Shown: one piece after another, positions 24,601 through 36,797 of the stretch
Layout of the letters: the number at the start of each line of letters is the position of its first letter
Position numbering within the stretch: the first letter of the stretch is position 1
Notes under the pieces: model-generated
What the model saw: the letters and a program-made list of their open reading frames with translations, nothing else
Database searches by the model: none
Told to the model about the DNA's origin: nothing
Source of the DNA: Argopecten irradians
Taxonomy: Eukaryota; Mollusca; Bivalvia; Pectinida; Pectinidae
Length of the DNA stretch: 64,000 nucleotides
Assembly (NCBI RefSeq): GCF_041381155.1
Contig: NC_091142.1
Coordinates: forward strand, 41,651,604-41,715,603
Reading direction: 5' to 3'
Translations under genes and position numbers: made by a program

Positions 24601-26199
24601 TGAGAACAATCACACTGACAACTACATACTATATACAGAAAAAACGAATTCGAAAAATAAGATTTTCACATACAATGTATTATGTATATACTCTAAACCA
24701 ACTTTCTATCAGGGTTATTAAGAATGTAGTCTCATGGTAAGGGAGACAGATCATGATTTTTTCATACAGACGCTTGAGTTATGACAGTGCCCCAAGCTCT
24801 TCAAGCATTTGAATGACCGTGATTTGATTAATACCCCCTTTTCTGAAGTTTGAATTTATGAATAAATTATTTTATTAGTTTTAAAAATAACAACACAAAT
24901 AATCCCATCAATCTTAAATTGCTGTTTTAAGGTTAATATATATTGATTAAACATTGTTAATTATTTTAAAACTAAAACTATTGACATCTAGGCTATATTG
25001 TAACAGAAAATTCTGCAGTGAGTGTATAAAAAAGTATATATAATAGGGGAGATAACTCTATTGTGAATCCCGTCTTTTTCAATGAAAAATGAAGGTTTTT
25101 TGGTGCTAAAAATGCTCTATCTTGACAAATTGTGGTTCAATTTTCTTGAAAATTGACTGATTAAAGGCAACTTTGTCACTTTTTAGTCTGTTATTTTTCT
25201 ATAAAAATTGAACTTTACAATTTTGATTTATTTTCATTTTGGTGAGAATGTTTTAGGTAATTCACTTGCGTCTTTTTTACCTAATTTCCTCCAAAAATGA
25301 TCACTAGAAATTAATTATGACGAGAAGTAAAGCATTTGAAAAAAAAGGATTGATATATATCACGTCAATTAAACAATATATATATCGCAGAACATTTCAT
25401 TAATTATTTTCATTTACGGGGCGGATTTAGTACAGACTAATGCTGTTTTTTCATGTGCAGAATCTACTCAAAAATGGCAAATTTGAATATTTATTTAGAA
25501 AAAATGGATGTTAAATGCCGTAATTTTCTGAACAAAAATGGTACAATTTTCTTCCCTCAGTATAATTGTTGTAATTACTTTTGCGCGGATCGACGATCAA
25601 CTTTGATTGCAAAATTTGCGAAAGTATGTTGAAAAAACTTTTGCGATTCTAACAAATATTTTTTTACTGATAAACTAATTGTGAAGAATATAACTGATAT
25701 CCTTTCTTTTAGCAAAAAAATTTTTAAAGGAAATTATTTCATATTTAAAGTGACAGATAAGAAACAACTAACGTAGCATTAGCGGCAATAGCCATATCAA
25801 TATTTCCGTTGACAAGCTACAGCTATGTCGCTTTAGCGCTACGGCACTAATTGACAGAGCTGAATCAATTAGAACGTATGGTTTAATTAATAATTAATGT
25901 GATATTAAAGGTACGGTCTTAATGATTCGGATACGATAGATAGTATACACTTGTACACAAGGAGATTCGTAGTTGGGTCCTAGTGTTGATGAGAACAGGT
26001 AGTGAAATTGTTATTTTACCCTTTATATATAATACAAAAGTGAAATATATGCTATCCGTAAGCATGAATTATTTCGTTATATGGATTTATTGACATTTTG
26101 TGACACGAGTTTTTTGATAGACCTGATAATGACTGTTTGAGCGTGCATTTTTATATGAATTACATAGCATCATTGTAGATATTTACGAGAAAAAAAACC
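21652..26199. other. Intergenic spacer before the channel gene
   Basis: No exon is supported. It includes a 60-bp tandem pair (23526-23645) and a short inverted repeat around GAGAGGGCACTATTGCGT (about 23930) and GGCAAAATCGCCCTCTT (about 24040). The channel promoter should lie in its last part. Confidence 0.4.
23526..23645. repeat. Tandem duplication of a 60-bp unit
   Basis: Two head-to-tail 60-base copies (23526-23585, 23586-23645) start TACCGGTAATGGCTGATAAC and TACCAGTAATGGCTGATGAC and differ at only a few positions. No function is apparent. Confidence 0.9.
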
Positions 26200-29100
26200 A
26201 TGTTTCAACCAGTGAAATCGTTTATGGAATATACTTCGATTCATGGACTGGGGCGCATAGCAACCGTAAAACATATCATTCACAAGCTTGTCTGGACTGC
26301 TCTATTTATGACCTCTATTGGAATGTGTATATATCAGGTCACACGGCTAGGACAACAGTTCACATCGTAAGTTGTGTTTTATTTTATACCAAAAAAAGAT
26401 AATAAATAAATATATGAAGAAATATGTAGTTATGAACAAACAATTCAATTTTGCTCTTATCGAACAATTCCATTGGCCTATCTACTTTATCGGTCAACAA
26501 AGGGACATCACGTTGCCGTTTGTAACGTTGCTTCTGATTGACTGAAATTTCATTGAAAATAATTCCTCACTTAATTTTGAATTTAAAAGCGGTAATCTAT
26601 TTAAGACTGAATCATATGACAATATGATTTTTAATACAATCGTATGATTGTATTAAATCTCCATAACATAAAAATATATCCAAATTAATTCTTTACTATA
26701 TCAACTGAAGCTACAGATAAATGCGTGTATATTGACGTCATATCACATGATACATGTAAAATTGTCATATAATTTGTTGCTTGATGGTTTTTCAAAGTAG
26801 TAAAAGTCCATTTAAATTCAATAATGACTAGGAATAAAGTTTGATGTTTGGCAGATTTTTATCATAATTCGTCATTGTTACATGTTTATATGAAAATCAG
26901 TGCCCAAAACAAATGAAATTATACAAAAAGGAAGAAAACTTCTATGATTTTACAAAAAATAAAAGATTCATTTTGCCGATGAATACATTAAATGGAAAAT
27001 CATTTATAAATCAATATGCAGTTATACAAGACTCTTTCATGTGTGCCTAGGAAAAATAGGATGATCATAACATGTAGTAATACCCGAGGCTTGCCGATGG
27101 GTTTAAAACAATTTTTGATATCGATGATTGAATATTCTTATCCTTCCTATCCACATATGAAAGAATATTTTCTCTTCCATTTCGACGATTTTTCAGGCAA
27201 TGAATTTGAGGAAAACGATGACTGCAAATTAATTCTTAAAATATGGTATCTGTGGGATGTATCTAAGATCTAATTGTTTGCGTCCTGTACAATAATACCG
27301 GTCTGGTCTCTGAAACAAGCATTAACATTATACCAAGACACACTGCATCAGCCTTGATGTTGACGCCGTGGAGTCACGAGATCGTATTGCATTGGTAGCA
27401 ATGGATCACATCCTCAGATGACATGGGTGTTTTGCTTGGGATAAACTAGTATTACACCCAAAGGTATGAGAGAAAGTTGAATACTGCGTTGCAGAAACCA
27501 TTACATACTACTGTATATTTGTTAATATTCCTGGGGGGTAAATATTTCGGTAAATTCGCGTGTCCATCCTAATTAGCGAAGTTTAATACCAAGCAAAGTT
27601 AATCAAAATCATGGTTTTACATTTTAAAACCTATCGTCTTAATGACGCTTCCCAAAGCTGCATGCATTATACACGAAAACATACCCCAACAAATAATTTC
27701 AAAATAGTAAATCGTGAAACCCGCAAGATTTTACACCCGCGAGATTTACCAACTGTGGAGTAACTGACCAAGTAAGTAAATCTGGAACTGTACTGTCTTC
27801 AACCTTAACATCACTCGTTGTTTCAGTAACCCCATCAGTACCACTATATCACTGAAGTCTGCACCCCAGGCGTTTCCGGCTGTTATCATCTGTAATATTA
27901 ACCCGGCTAGCTTCTCGAAAATTGTCGGGATAAAGGAATTCAACCATATTCTGTCAGAAGCCTCAGACCATAGTATGATTCCATTAGAAAAGTTTAAAAA
28001 TGCAAGTGGAATGACAGCTTCAGTGAGTATCCTAACTGGTTTTATTTTCATCTTTTAACACATTGTATATCACATTAATTTCATAAATATTTTATCAAAA
28101 TTTTCAATGCACGGAGTGGCCTCCCTTTGGTACGAAATGATTGCTTATATTTCTATAGCGCGATCTTTGGAAAGATCTTGTTATTTTCATGTGATATCGA
28201 GAAATATGCATACTATTATATCTTATTGGAAAAATATTACCGACAACAGTTATATCATATCAATTCGTTCAATATGTACTCCATTAAAACTCAGAGCAGA
28301 AGCGGAAATGTTTTAAGCCCGTAGGATACAATTCCACCTGTTTTTTTCTAAGAGTAAAACAATTGCAGATTTCATGCAGTGTATCTAAACATTACTTCAT
28401 TTGACGTATGGTTTTGTTTTAGTTAGATATTTTTAGTTTAATTAGAACCGTATTTTGTTCATATATTGATATACATCCAATACATTAACATATTTGGTTA
28501 TCCGAAAACAAGCTTAGAGCTTATAATTATAAATTCCCGTGAAGTTTTAGATTAATGATATTTACTGTGTGTCATTTTAAAATATCCAATATACACTCTA
28601 GTGCTGCATATCTTTGTGCTACACAGGCAACATATTTTCACTACAATGTTTTACATGAAGATATTTTTTCTTGTCCCAGTTCACGTGATATTCACATAAT
28701 TGAAGTTTGGAGATTCAAAAGTAAAAAATACATATAAATACGTATCGGTCATAATAACAAAATGTACCATCGCCATTTCTTCACATTTTGTTTTATTTTG
28801 CAGCTGCCGACTTTCAATCACACACCATCTTTTAATTTAAGTAAGTGTTTTCGTCGGTATCAGCTATTCCATAGACGTTTAAGGTTCTGTTACTATTTAA
28901 AATTACAAATAAATATAATAACATATTTGGGCTAGCTCATCATAGAATGTGGCCGTTCAATATACACTGGTATCAGATTGTCATGTGGGGAATTCAACCA
29001 TATTCTGTCAGAAGCCTCAGACCATAGTATGATTCCATTAGAAAAGTTTAAAAATGCAAGTGGAATGACAGCTTCAGTGAGTATCCTAACTGGTTTTATT

Positions 29101-32100
29101 TTCATCTTTTAACACATTGTATATCACATTAATTTCATAAATATTTTATCAAAATTTTCAATGCACGGAGTGGCCTCCCTTTGGTACGAAATGATTGCTT
29201 ATATTTCTATAGCGCGATCTTTGGAAAGATCTTGTTATTTTCATGTGATATCGAGAAATATGCATACTATTATATCTTATTGGAAAAATATTACCGACAA
29301 CAGTTATATCATATCAATTCGTTCAATATGTACTCCATTAAAAGTCAGCGCAGAAGCGGAAATGTTTTAAGCCCGTAGGATACAATTCCACCTGTTTTTT
29401 TCTAAGAGTAAAACAATTGCAGATTTCATGCAGTGTATCTAAACATTACTTCATTTGACGTATGGTTTTGTTTTAGTTAGATATTTTTAGTTTAATTAGA
29501 ACCGTATTTTGTTCATATATTGATATACATCCAATACATTAACATATTTGGTTATCCGAAAACAAGCTTAGAGCTTCCCTTGAAGTTTTAGATTAATGAT
29601 ATTTACTGTGTGTCATTTTAAAATATCCAATATACACTCTAGTGCTGCATATCTTTGTGCTACACAGGCAACATATTTTCACTACAATGTTTTACATGAA
29701 GATATTTTTTCTTGTCCCAGTTCACGTGATATTCACGTAATTGAAGTTTGGAGATTCAAAAGTAGAAAATACATATAAATACGATCGGTCATAATAACAA
29801 AATGTACCATCGCCATTTCTTCACATTTTGTTTTATTTTGCAGCTGCCGACTTTCAATCACACACCATCTTTTAATTTAAGTAAGTGTTTTCGTCGGCAT
29901 CAGCTATTCCATAGACGTTTAAGGTTCTGCTACTATTTAAAATTACAAATAAATATAATAACATATTTGGGCTAGCTCATCATAGAATGTGGCCGTTCAA
30001 TATACACTGGTATCAGATTGTCATGTGGGGAATTTAAATGATATGTTATCAATGAACATATTATATTGTTATATGACTGTGAGTTTTACCGTTTTCTGAT
30101 TGGTCTAGACCGCTCGGTCAGGTCTTGACAAAATGCAATGTCAACCTGAGACCGATGAACACCTGTTTAGAGGTTGACATTGCAAATCCGGTAACCTGGC
30201 TGTAAATAGACGCAGGGAATTCCCTGTCTTTTCCACATTTTTGACCAATCAAAATAGAGCATTGCCGATCATCGGTTAATAGCCAAATCCAACATGGCAG
30301 AGAACAGTGAGGTAGGATTAGGAAAGATGTTTTAACACAATTTGTGAAGAATTACAGCAGAAGTACATGCACTAAAAGTACCTACTGAGGATACATGGAT
30401 GAAGAATTTTTATTTTTTTGTTTAATTAGTCATTGGGCTATCCTTGCTTCAAAATTGTTCCAAGTGGCAAATTTTGTATCATTGTAACTTGTTATCGTTT
30501 CATGTAACAAAACAATTGTTGACTTTTTGTAGGTTAATACGAGGAATTGTTAAACCTTTGAAAGGTAATATCTCCCTCGGTCTTCGGACTCGGGGAATAT
30601 CACCTTTCCCAGGTTTAACAATTCTTCGTATTAACCTACAAAAGTCAATAGTTGTATATTGTTATTGTATCATCATCTTATAAAGATGTTCAGTCGCTGG
30701 CAGAGCAAAAACGATACCCATGATATCAAAAATAACTGATTTATAATGCATAAAAGATAATTATCTTGCCCTTGGTGTAAGCACTATAAGAGCTTAATTC
30801 CATATAGGGCATAGTGCCATGGATTTTTTTAGGGGCGCAAACTTTGATATTTTTTTTTCCTGTTTTGATATAAGAAACTGAAATTTTTCAATTGTGGTAA
30901 TGATGTAAAGTAAGCAACTTTTGTAACTGATCAAAAAAAACCTAATTCGTCTGTTCCTGTTTGGGATAGAGAAAATATACCTTGCGTCGGCGGTGAGCAT
31001 TTTTTATAAAATTGTAAGGGAGGGTATTTTAGCAATTATGGGTAGTCCTTTGTAAAATGGTCAACTGCCTTCAAGATTTCAACATCTAAATAGCACAGCC
31101 TACTACGAAATTATCAATGGATTCATCTTTCATTGTTTTAACATAGACCAGTACAGTCACCCTCTCGGAATGGCGAAGAAGCTATTCGAGGCCCGTCTCG
31201 CGAATCTGTCAACCGCTAACCTAACAGCCCTTAACGGTGCGTTCGAGGACTTCATAGTGGACTGCAAATACGACGGAAGGAACTGCAGTGCAAAGTAAGT
31301 ATTTAGAAAGAATTCTACAATGGCTCATAAGAGCCGTCATGGCAACTGCTATAATAAAATGAAGATATACAATTATCTGCTGCTATTGCCAAGGCAACTG
31401 CTATAGCAGAACGTACTTATCAACATTAAATTGTCATTTTGCTTTACTGAAAAAGTTTGTTAGCTTTTGGCATGGCTCATACCAACCATTTCGGCATATG
31501 TCTAGCTTTGGTAAAAACATCTTACCGATAATGTGAATGTATATATAATTGATGCTATCATGAAGACTGAAATAAACAAGTTTTGCTTAAAATTTGTGTC
31601 TTATTTCATCTAAAAATTATTAAAAATTTTGGGCGTTTGTTTAAGTATTTATTAATTAATTAACATCATTCACAGAACTCAAGTTGATGATTGATGTTTT
31701 ATAAACTTATTTCCCTACAGAGATTTTAAAGTAGTTCGCGATGGAGGACATGGAATTTGTTATAAAAAGAACGAAGACGATTTCCTTACAGAGAATGCCG
31801 GTAAAGACGCCGGTACGTATAGCCAATCAATTTGGTGGATTTTGTTCTTCCGATATTTGTCGTTATTTGCTCTTCGTCGACAGAAGTTTCTAGCTTTATT
31901 TTGTCAAAACAGGAACGTATATATGCAGGGATTGATATTCATATTCTGTGTAAGCATATGCACAAGTTATTTGCCCTTATGGGTAGGCGTCATGTGTTTG
32001 CGAGCGTAACGTCACACTATTCAGAGAAATTGGCGCGAACTTCTCTCATAAAATAATGACTTCACAATGGAGCAAAGGAGGCAACTCTGTAATAAGACAG

Positions 32101-35100
32101 TATGATGACGGTAAAATGAACTCAGTTGGTAACGGACACGCTACATACGGACACGTCCATTTATGGCGCGTGTTTGCTAACTGCGTTCATACCATATACA
32201 TTCCATAATGAAGAATAATTCTAAATAAATAAGCAAACGAATTTCATAAGCCTTAATATGTTGTCACAATGACGACATGAAATATTCTGCGTTAAAATTA
32301 AATAAATGGAAACCTCAAATTTCAAAGTAGCCAAACTGTTATACATGGACCAAGTGATATCAGAAAAAAATAATGTACATGTACTGTTTTTTTCCTAATT
32401 TACATTGTAGTTAGCCCTCGAAGGAGTACACCTGTATAACCTTCATACCTTCACGTGAAAGAGTCATATGATCTTTTTTGAGTTTCTTGTGGACTCTTTT
32501 GTAGGTCTTGAAATGATTATTTCCGTGTCCCAAGCAGAGTATATACCATATGTAGCGGAATCAGCAGGGATCCGGATCATCATACAGGATGACGCTACTG
32601 AAGTTTTCACCGGGAATGGGTTTAGCCTTCCCACTGGCTTTGAAACTGATATCTCTGTTTCAGTGGTAGGTATTGTCGCTAGGACGATACGTATTTATTA
32701 TAAAATTTTGTATTGGTTATGATTTTATGCCTCTATTTCTTCGTGTGATAATGATAAGTTTAATGCAAACACTATGAAATGAAATAAAAAAATTCATTGT
32801 ATATATATTAAACATTACCATCAAGACGATGTGTAATAATGTGTAATAAATAACATTGAAATAAAGAAAACTTGAAATCTAACATCAATCTCTTATTTGA
32901 AATGCATAAATTGAAGAATTGTAAACTTTTTAAACGGAAAATTATTCTTCACTTGCTTGAATTACGGAAACTTGGGGACAATATTCATTGGGGGGGGAGG
33001 AATCCGGAATATTATGAATTTTTGTGTTTTCGACCACAGACGGAGACAAATAGAGTTGCGGGACCTGAAAATCGATGTGAAAAGGACAGTTTATGGCAAA
33101 GGAGATTGGTATGTTTAAAAATTTACTTACAAAATGTAGATTGGGTCTTACATATATTACATGTAGTAGTGTCCCTGTGGTGTTTGATTAAAACGCCTTA
33201 TCCTGAACTGTTAGAAAATATTATAAATGTAATTGGTTAAGACTAGAAACCTGAAAAGGTACATAATAAATTATCCAATATCGCTTTTCAAACCAGTCAC
33301 TTTAGTTAGCATTTGATAATGATTGACCTTGTCCTTCATCTCATTTTTATCGGATTGTTCAGTCTGTTTAAAAATTTTTAGAAAAGAACTCAAAATTTAT
33401 CTTGATCCTTTTTACAAACACCTTGTGCATTTTTTAACTGTTCATATTTTGACACATAAAAATGTTTAAGATAGTAGCAAGAAAATATTTTACAATTAAT
33501 TAAGCATCTTTATGATTATTTGTACTAAAGATAAAACCACATGGCCATCGTGTATTGGGTTCCGATTTTGAAATTAATCATATCCAGCGTCATCAATTAA
33601 AAATAGCTGTGACGATAACGATTCCTATTATAATATCGAGATGGATGGTTGATACTCCTGTGTCAAAACTACACCAGTGGTCACAAACCGATTGATGTGT
33701 CGCCGATATAAGAACATATACAAATACTATCTCATTAAACAGGCTTGTATGCGGAACTGCTCAATAGCCCACGCCTCTCGCAAATGCAACTGCGCACCTC
33801 ACCATGAGTACAGTTACGATATCCAGAACACGTGCGTCACCGTGGCAGGTACCATTGCGTTAAATTGGTCATGCGTCTTTTGATTTGAGATATCGATGTT
33901 AACGTTCTTTGTCTGAAGGTTTACGGTGTGGGTGTTAGGTTAATATTTTATTGTGAAATTGAAACATGGTATATCAGTGAGAAATGATCTAATATAAAAC
34001 TTGAAATAGAATCAAAACTGTAATAGTTACATGTATGTATCCAATTAATAGCTTTTAACACTATACCGCGGTATAGATTTCAAAATGGGAGAAGTTCAAC
34101 TGTATATAACGTTGTAAAACTTTATTTATTTTAATTGTTAGTTCAGTAAAATATTTTATGGTATTGCAAGGCTTCTTTTCATCCTAGAATTGAACTGTTT
34201 GAAGACAGAAACTGAAGCAATGATGAGGAGTGAAATATGTAATGAGTGCAAATTCCCCTGTTTGTAAGTTAAACATTTGAATTATTCAAGCTTAACTTTT
34301 ATAAAATAAAGATCTGCACCTGTTTGTGGTGAACAAAAAATATTATTGAAAAAAAATCGTTGTTGTGTTTTGACCTGGATAACATGTCGAAAACAAGATT
34401 TACCTATCACGCAAAATTTGTATAGAGCTCAAAAATTCTGAAAAATGCCATTAAATATTCCACTTTCTACAGTCCATTTGTTTTCAATAACACACTCAAA
34501 AAAGCAAAGCAGACAGACTGCTAAATCAAGGTATCCCATCTTCATAACAATGCCTGTATTTTAATTATAATTTAATGGAGACTGTCAGACTTGATTAAGG
34601 CAAATGAAAAATCAAAATCAATTTACGGGGTTTTGCTCCTAATGCACCTAAATATGCTTAAAACTGCATCAATTACACATATCTTATATCTTACTACAGT
34701 ATAGACGCTAATATTCGCGGGGTTTTTAATTTTACTGAATCGCGCATCTATCCAAATTATTACCTTCAAAATTTATCAAAATCATGGGTTTACATTGCAT
34801 GTCTATTGAATGAAGATTTCAAATGCTTTCAAATATAATTCGCGAAAACGAATCCCAACGGATAAATTCAAAATAATAAATCGCTAACAGTTACTCCCGA
34901 TAAATTCAACAACTAGTATATGTACGCCAATGAACTGAAAACTTGTTTATTTCTTATCTGTTCGTCCCCAGTGAGAAAACGTACAAGACATTTGTTTCTA
35001 TGACGAGATGGCCGTCTAATTACTACAGAGAGGTTCTAGCCACCGACTACAATTGGGGCAGCCAGGTGGATAAAATCAGGTATCACTAACGCGAAACGAA

Positions 35101-36797
35101 ACTACCATATTTGGTTTAAGTAGTGGATAAAATCAAGTGAGGTCTCAAAAACATTAAAACGAAACTACCATATTTGGATTAAATAGTATATAAAATCAGA
35201 TGAGGAATCGATACATGAAACAAACTACCATATTTGGATTTATTAGTGGATACAATCAGATAAGGTATCTATAAATGTGCCAGTTTTACGACCGTTCTGT
35301 ACCTTTAATTTAGATTCCTAATAGCAAATTATTATAAAAACCACAGAAAGCTCCTGAACATAAGAGCTCCCCCCCATTCTTCTGTAGTTCTTTCCGACTG
35401 AAATGCTCATACGTTGTCTGAAGAAATCTGTCGAACTGGGACCAGATAAGAAATGACAGACAATATACCATATACCATTGGATACTAAAAGTACGTGTTT
35501 GTTAATTTCAGTCAACATCATCGCATTTGATAAAGGTAATTGATATGACTTTTGACGAAAGACCAAATTGTTGTATTATGTTGAATTTTATTGTAAACCG
35601 TTTTTTAAGTGACGTATCCATTTACATTTCAGAGCTGATTACATGCGAGTTCGTGTGTTTTTCTCATCATTGACGAAGGAAATCATCGACGAAGAGCTGT
35701 CTTATACAGTGAGTCTAATTAATAGTGGTAAATTAAACAAACGTAATTATTATAAAGCTATATAAGGACAATGCTGCAAAAACGGAATCAGTATATGTTT
35801 CATAAGTGATATGAGGCAAAGAGCATGACAGTAAACTCCCAGCAACCAAGCTTAATCAAGGATATTATCAGTTTGTTTCTCATAACCGTAATCATATCAT
35901 TTTTCGCGACTACCTAATTGCACGATTTACGTTTCAATAACAGTACCTGGGGATAAACTTTCACGGATGTTTAGATTGAATTATAATACATTCCAATGTA
36001 AGTATGGGAAGATATTAATTTGCTGAAATTAACCTTCGCGAATTTACTATAGTAAAATTAGCGAACATAAATTTTATGCGAAAGAAAGGTGGTTTACTGT
36101 ATTGTCTCCTCATCATAGTGCTATCTCACTAAAACGAAACACACAGGCAAACATTCCGCGCAGTATATCTGACCCGTTTACGTTAACAAACTAGGTAGTT
36201 ACCCCACATTTATAATTCTGAAGTACATTCGAGACACTTAGTCTAGTATGTTTAGGTAAGAGCCTGGGTGATAAGGATGATACTCCATCTTATAAAGATT
36301 TAATATTTGTTTCTTAAACTAAGTTTTGGCGGAAAACGTAATGGAATCCAATAGGTAAAGCCTATACTTTCTGTTGGTGCGTTCGCGATACAAAAAGTTT
36401 TATTATTATTTGTCTCGTTACAGTAACATCGTACGACAAATAATCGGTAACGCGTTATGGCGCACAGCCGATATATCTTATTGTTAATTCGATCTGCAAA
36501 AAATCTTGATATGAAATATCACATGAAATTGACCTGAAATTGACCTGAATTGACCCGAAGACATTATGCTTGAATACCGTTTTGCTGTCTCACAGCTTCT
36601 CTTACCAAATTGTTTTGGTGTCTTTGCAGTCGGAGAATTTCGTCAGTGACATTGGCGGACAACTAGGACTGTGGGCTGGGTTATCTGTCCTTAGTGTGGC
36701 CGAGGTCCTCGAGCTCATTGTCCTTTGGATAACATACTGCTGCAAAAGGAAAAGCCGGACCAACCATTCCGATATACCGGAGAAACTGGATGAATGA
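26200..36797 (+). CDS. DEG/ENaC-family sodium channel subunit (12 coding exons)
   Basis: Exons: 26200-26366, 27827-28022, 28804-28840 (or its copy 29844-29880), 31147-31294, 31721-31812, 32505-32665, 33040-33108, about 33713-33848, 34188-34263, 34972-35079, 35633-35708, 36630-36797. All join in phase to 477 residues. Diagnostic features in order: cytosolic His-Gly gating motif (H15-G16), TM1 (about 29-47), FPAVIICNINP after TM1, Cys-rich extracellular domain including IVDCKYDGRNC and a QACMRNC...CNC thumb-region cysteine block, SMTRWPS, then TM2 with the selectivity filter G439-L-S441 inside GLWAGLSVLSVAEVLEL, and a short basic tail. The family includes acid-sensing and peptide-gated (FaNaC) channels; the ligand cannot be told. 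The exon 8 acceptor (TATAAG, 33711-33712) is weak but is the only phase-compatible choice with the strong exon 7 donor. AATAAA occurs at 36855 and 37464. Confidence 0.9.
27030..27170. mobile_element. Hairpin element, decayed copy 2
   Basis: ACTCTTTCATGTGTG at 27031 and CCACATATGAAAGAATAT at about 27151 are inverted and resemble the arms of the element at 21491-21651, as does CTTATCCTTCCTATCC. It lies in intron 1 of the channel gene. The 27016-27273 open frame covers this repeat and is not a gene. Confidence 0.5.
27510..27750. repeat. Dispersed repeat, copy A (channel intron 1)
   Basis: Shares with 34690-34925 the ordered blocks ATCAAAATCATGG(G)TTTACATT, CGCGAAA/ACGAAAAC-type sequence, CCCAAC, AAATTCAAAATA(A)TAAATCG and GATAAATTCAAC/GAGATTTACCAAC. 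The blocks are diverged, so both are old copies of one family. A shorter related stretch appears near 35990-36080. Confidence 0.45.
27935..28988 (+). repeat. Tandem segmental duplication in the channel gene, left copy
   Basis: Starts at GGAATTCAACCATATTCTG inside exon 2 and runs through intron 2, exon 3 (28804-28840) and part of intron 3 to TCAGATTGTCATGTGGG. It is followed directly by the right copy. Confidence 0.95.
28989..30030 (+). repeat. Tandem segmental duplication in the channel gene, right copy
   Basis: Matches the left copy with only about eight substitutions and two small indels (about 13 bases lost near 29575 and one base near 29782). It contains the 3' part of exon 2 without its acceptor, plus a full exon 3 copy at 29844-29880 with identical splice sites. 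The junction microhomology is GGGAATT. Confidence 0.95.
30134..30184. repeat. 14-bp perfect inverted repeat
   Basis: TGCAATGTCAACCT (30134-30147) and its complement AGGTTGACATTGCA (30171-30184) flank a 23-base loop in intron 3 of the channel gene. It may be a remnant of a palindromic element. Confidence 0.7.
30513..30655. mobile_element. Long hairpin element in channel intron 3
   Basis: CAATTGTTGACTTTTTGTAGG with GTTAATACGAGGAATTGTTA (left arm from 30513) is matched by TTCGTATTAACCTACAAAAG and TCAATAGTTG (right arm to about 30655), and AAAGGTAATATCTCCC by GGGGAATATCACCTTT. The loop is near GGTCTTCGGACTC. The open frame 30444-30683 reads through the hairpin and is not a gene. Confidence 0.7.
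34690..34925. repeat. Dispersed repeat, copy B (channel intron 9)
   Basis: Diverged copy of the family described at 27510-27750: TTATCAAAATCATGGGTTTA at about 34781, then ATTCGCGAAAACGAATCCCAA and AAATTCAAAATAATAAATCG. It sits directly upstream of exon 10. Confidence 0.45.

Noticed and set aside
27746..28051. Minus-strand frame of 101 codons
   Set aside because: It is antisense to exon 2 of the channel gene, whose plus-strand reading is clearly coding.
28107..29378. Two sets of near-identical frames of 65-69 codons in the channel gene
   Set aside because: They are intronic and appear twice only because the segment is duplicated; no splice context or homology supports them.
33677..33712. Extending channel exon 8 upstream to the CAG at 33675-33677
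   Set aside because: With the strong exon 7 donor the frame hits a stop; only a weak alternative exon 7 donor would rescue it.
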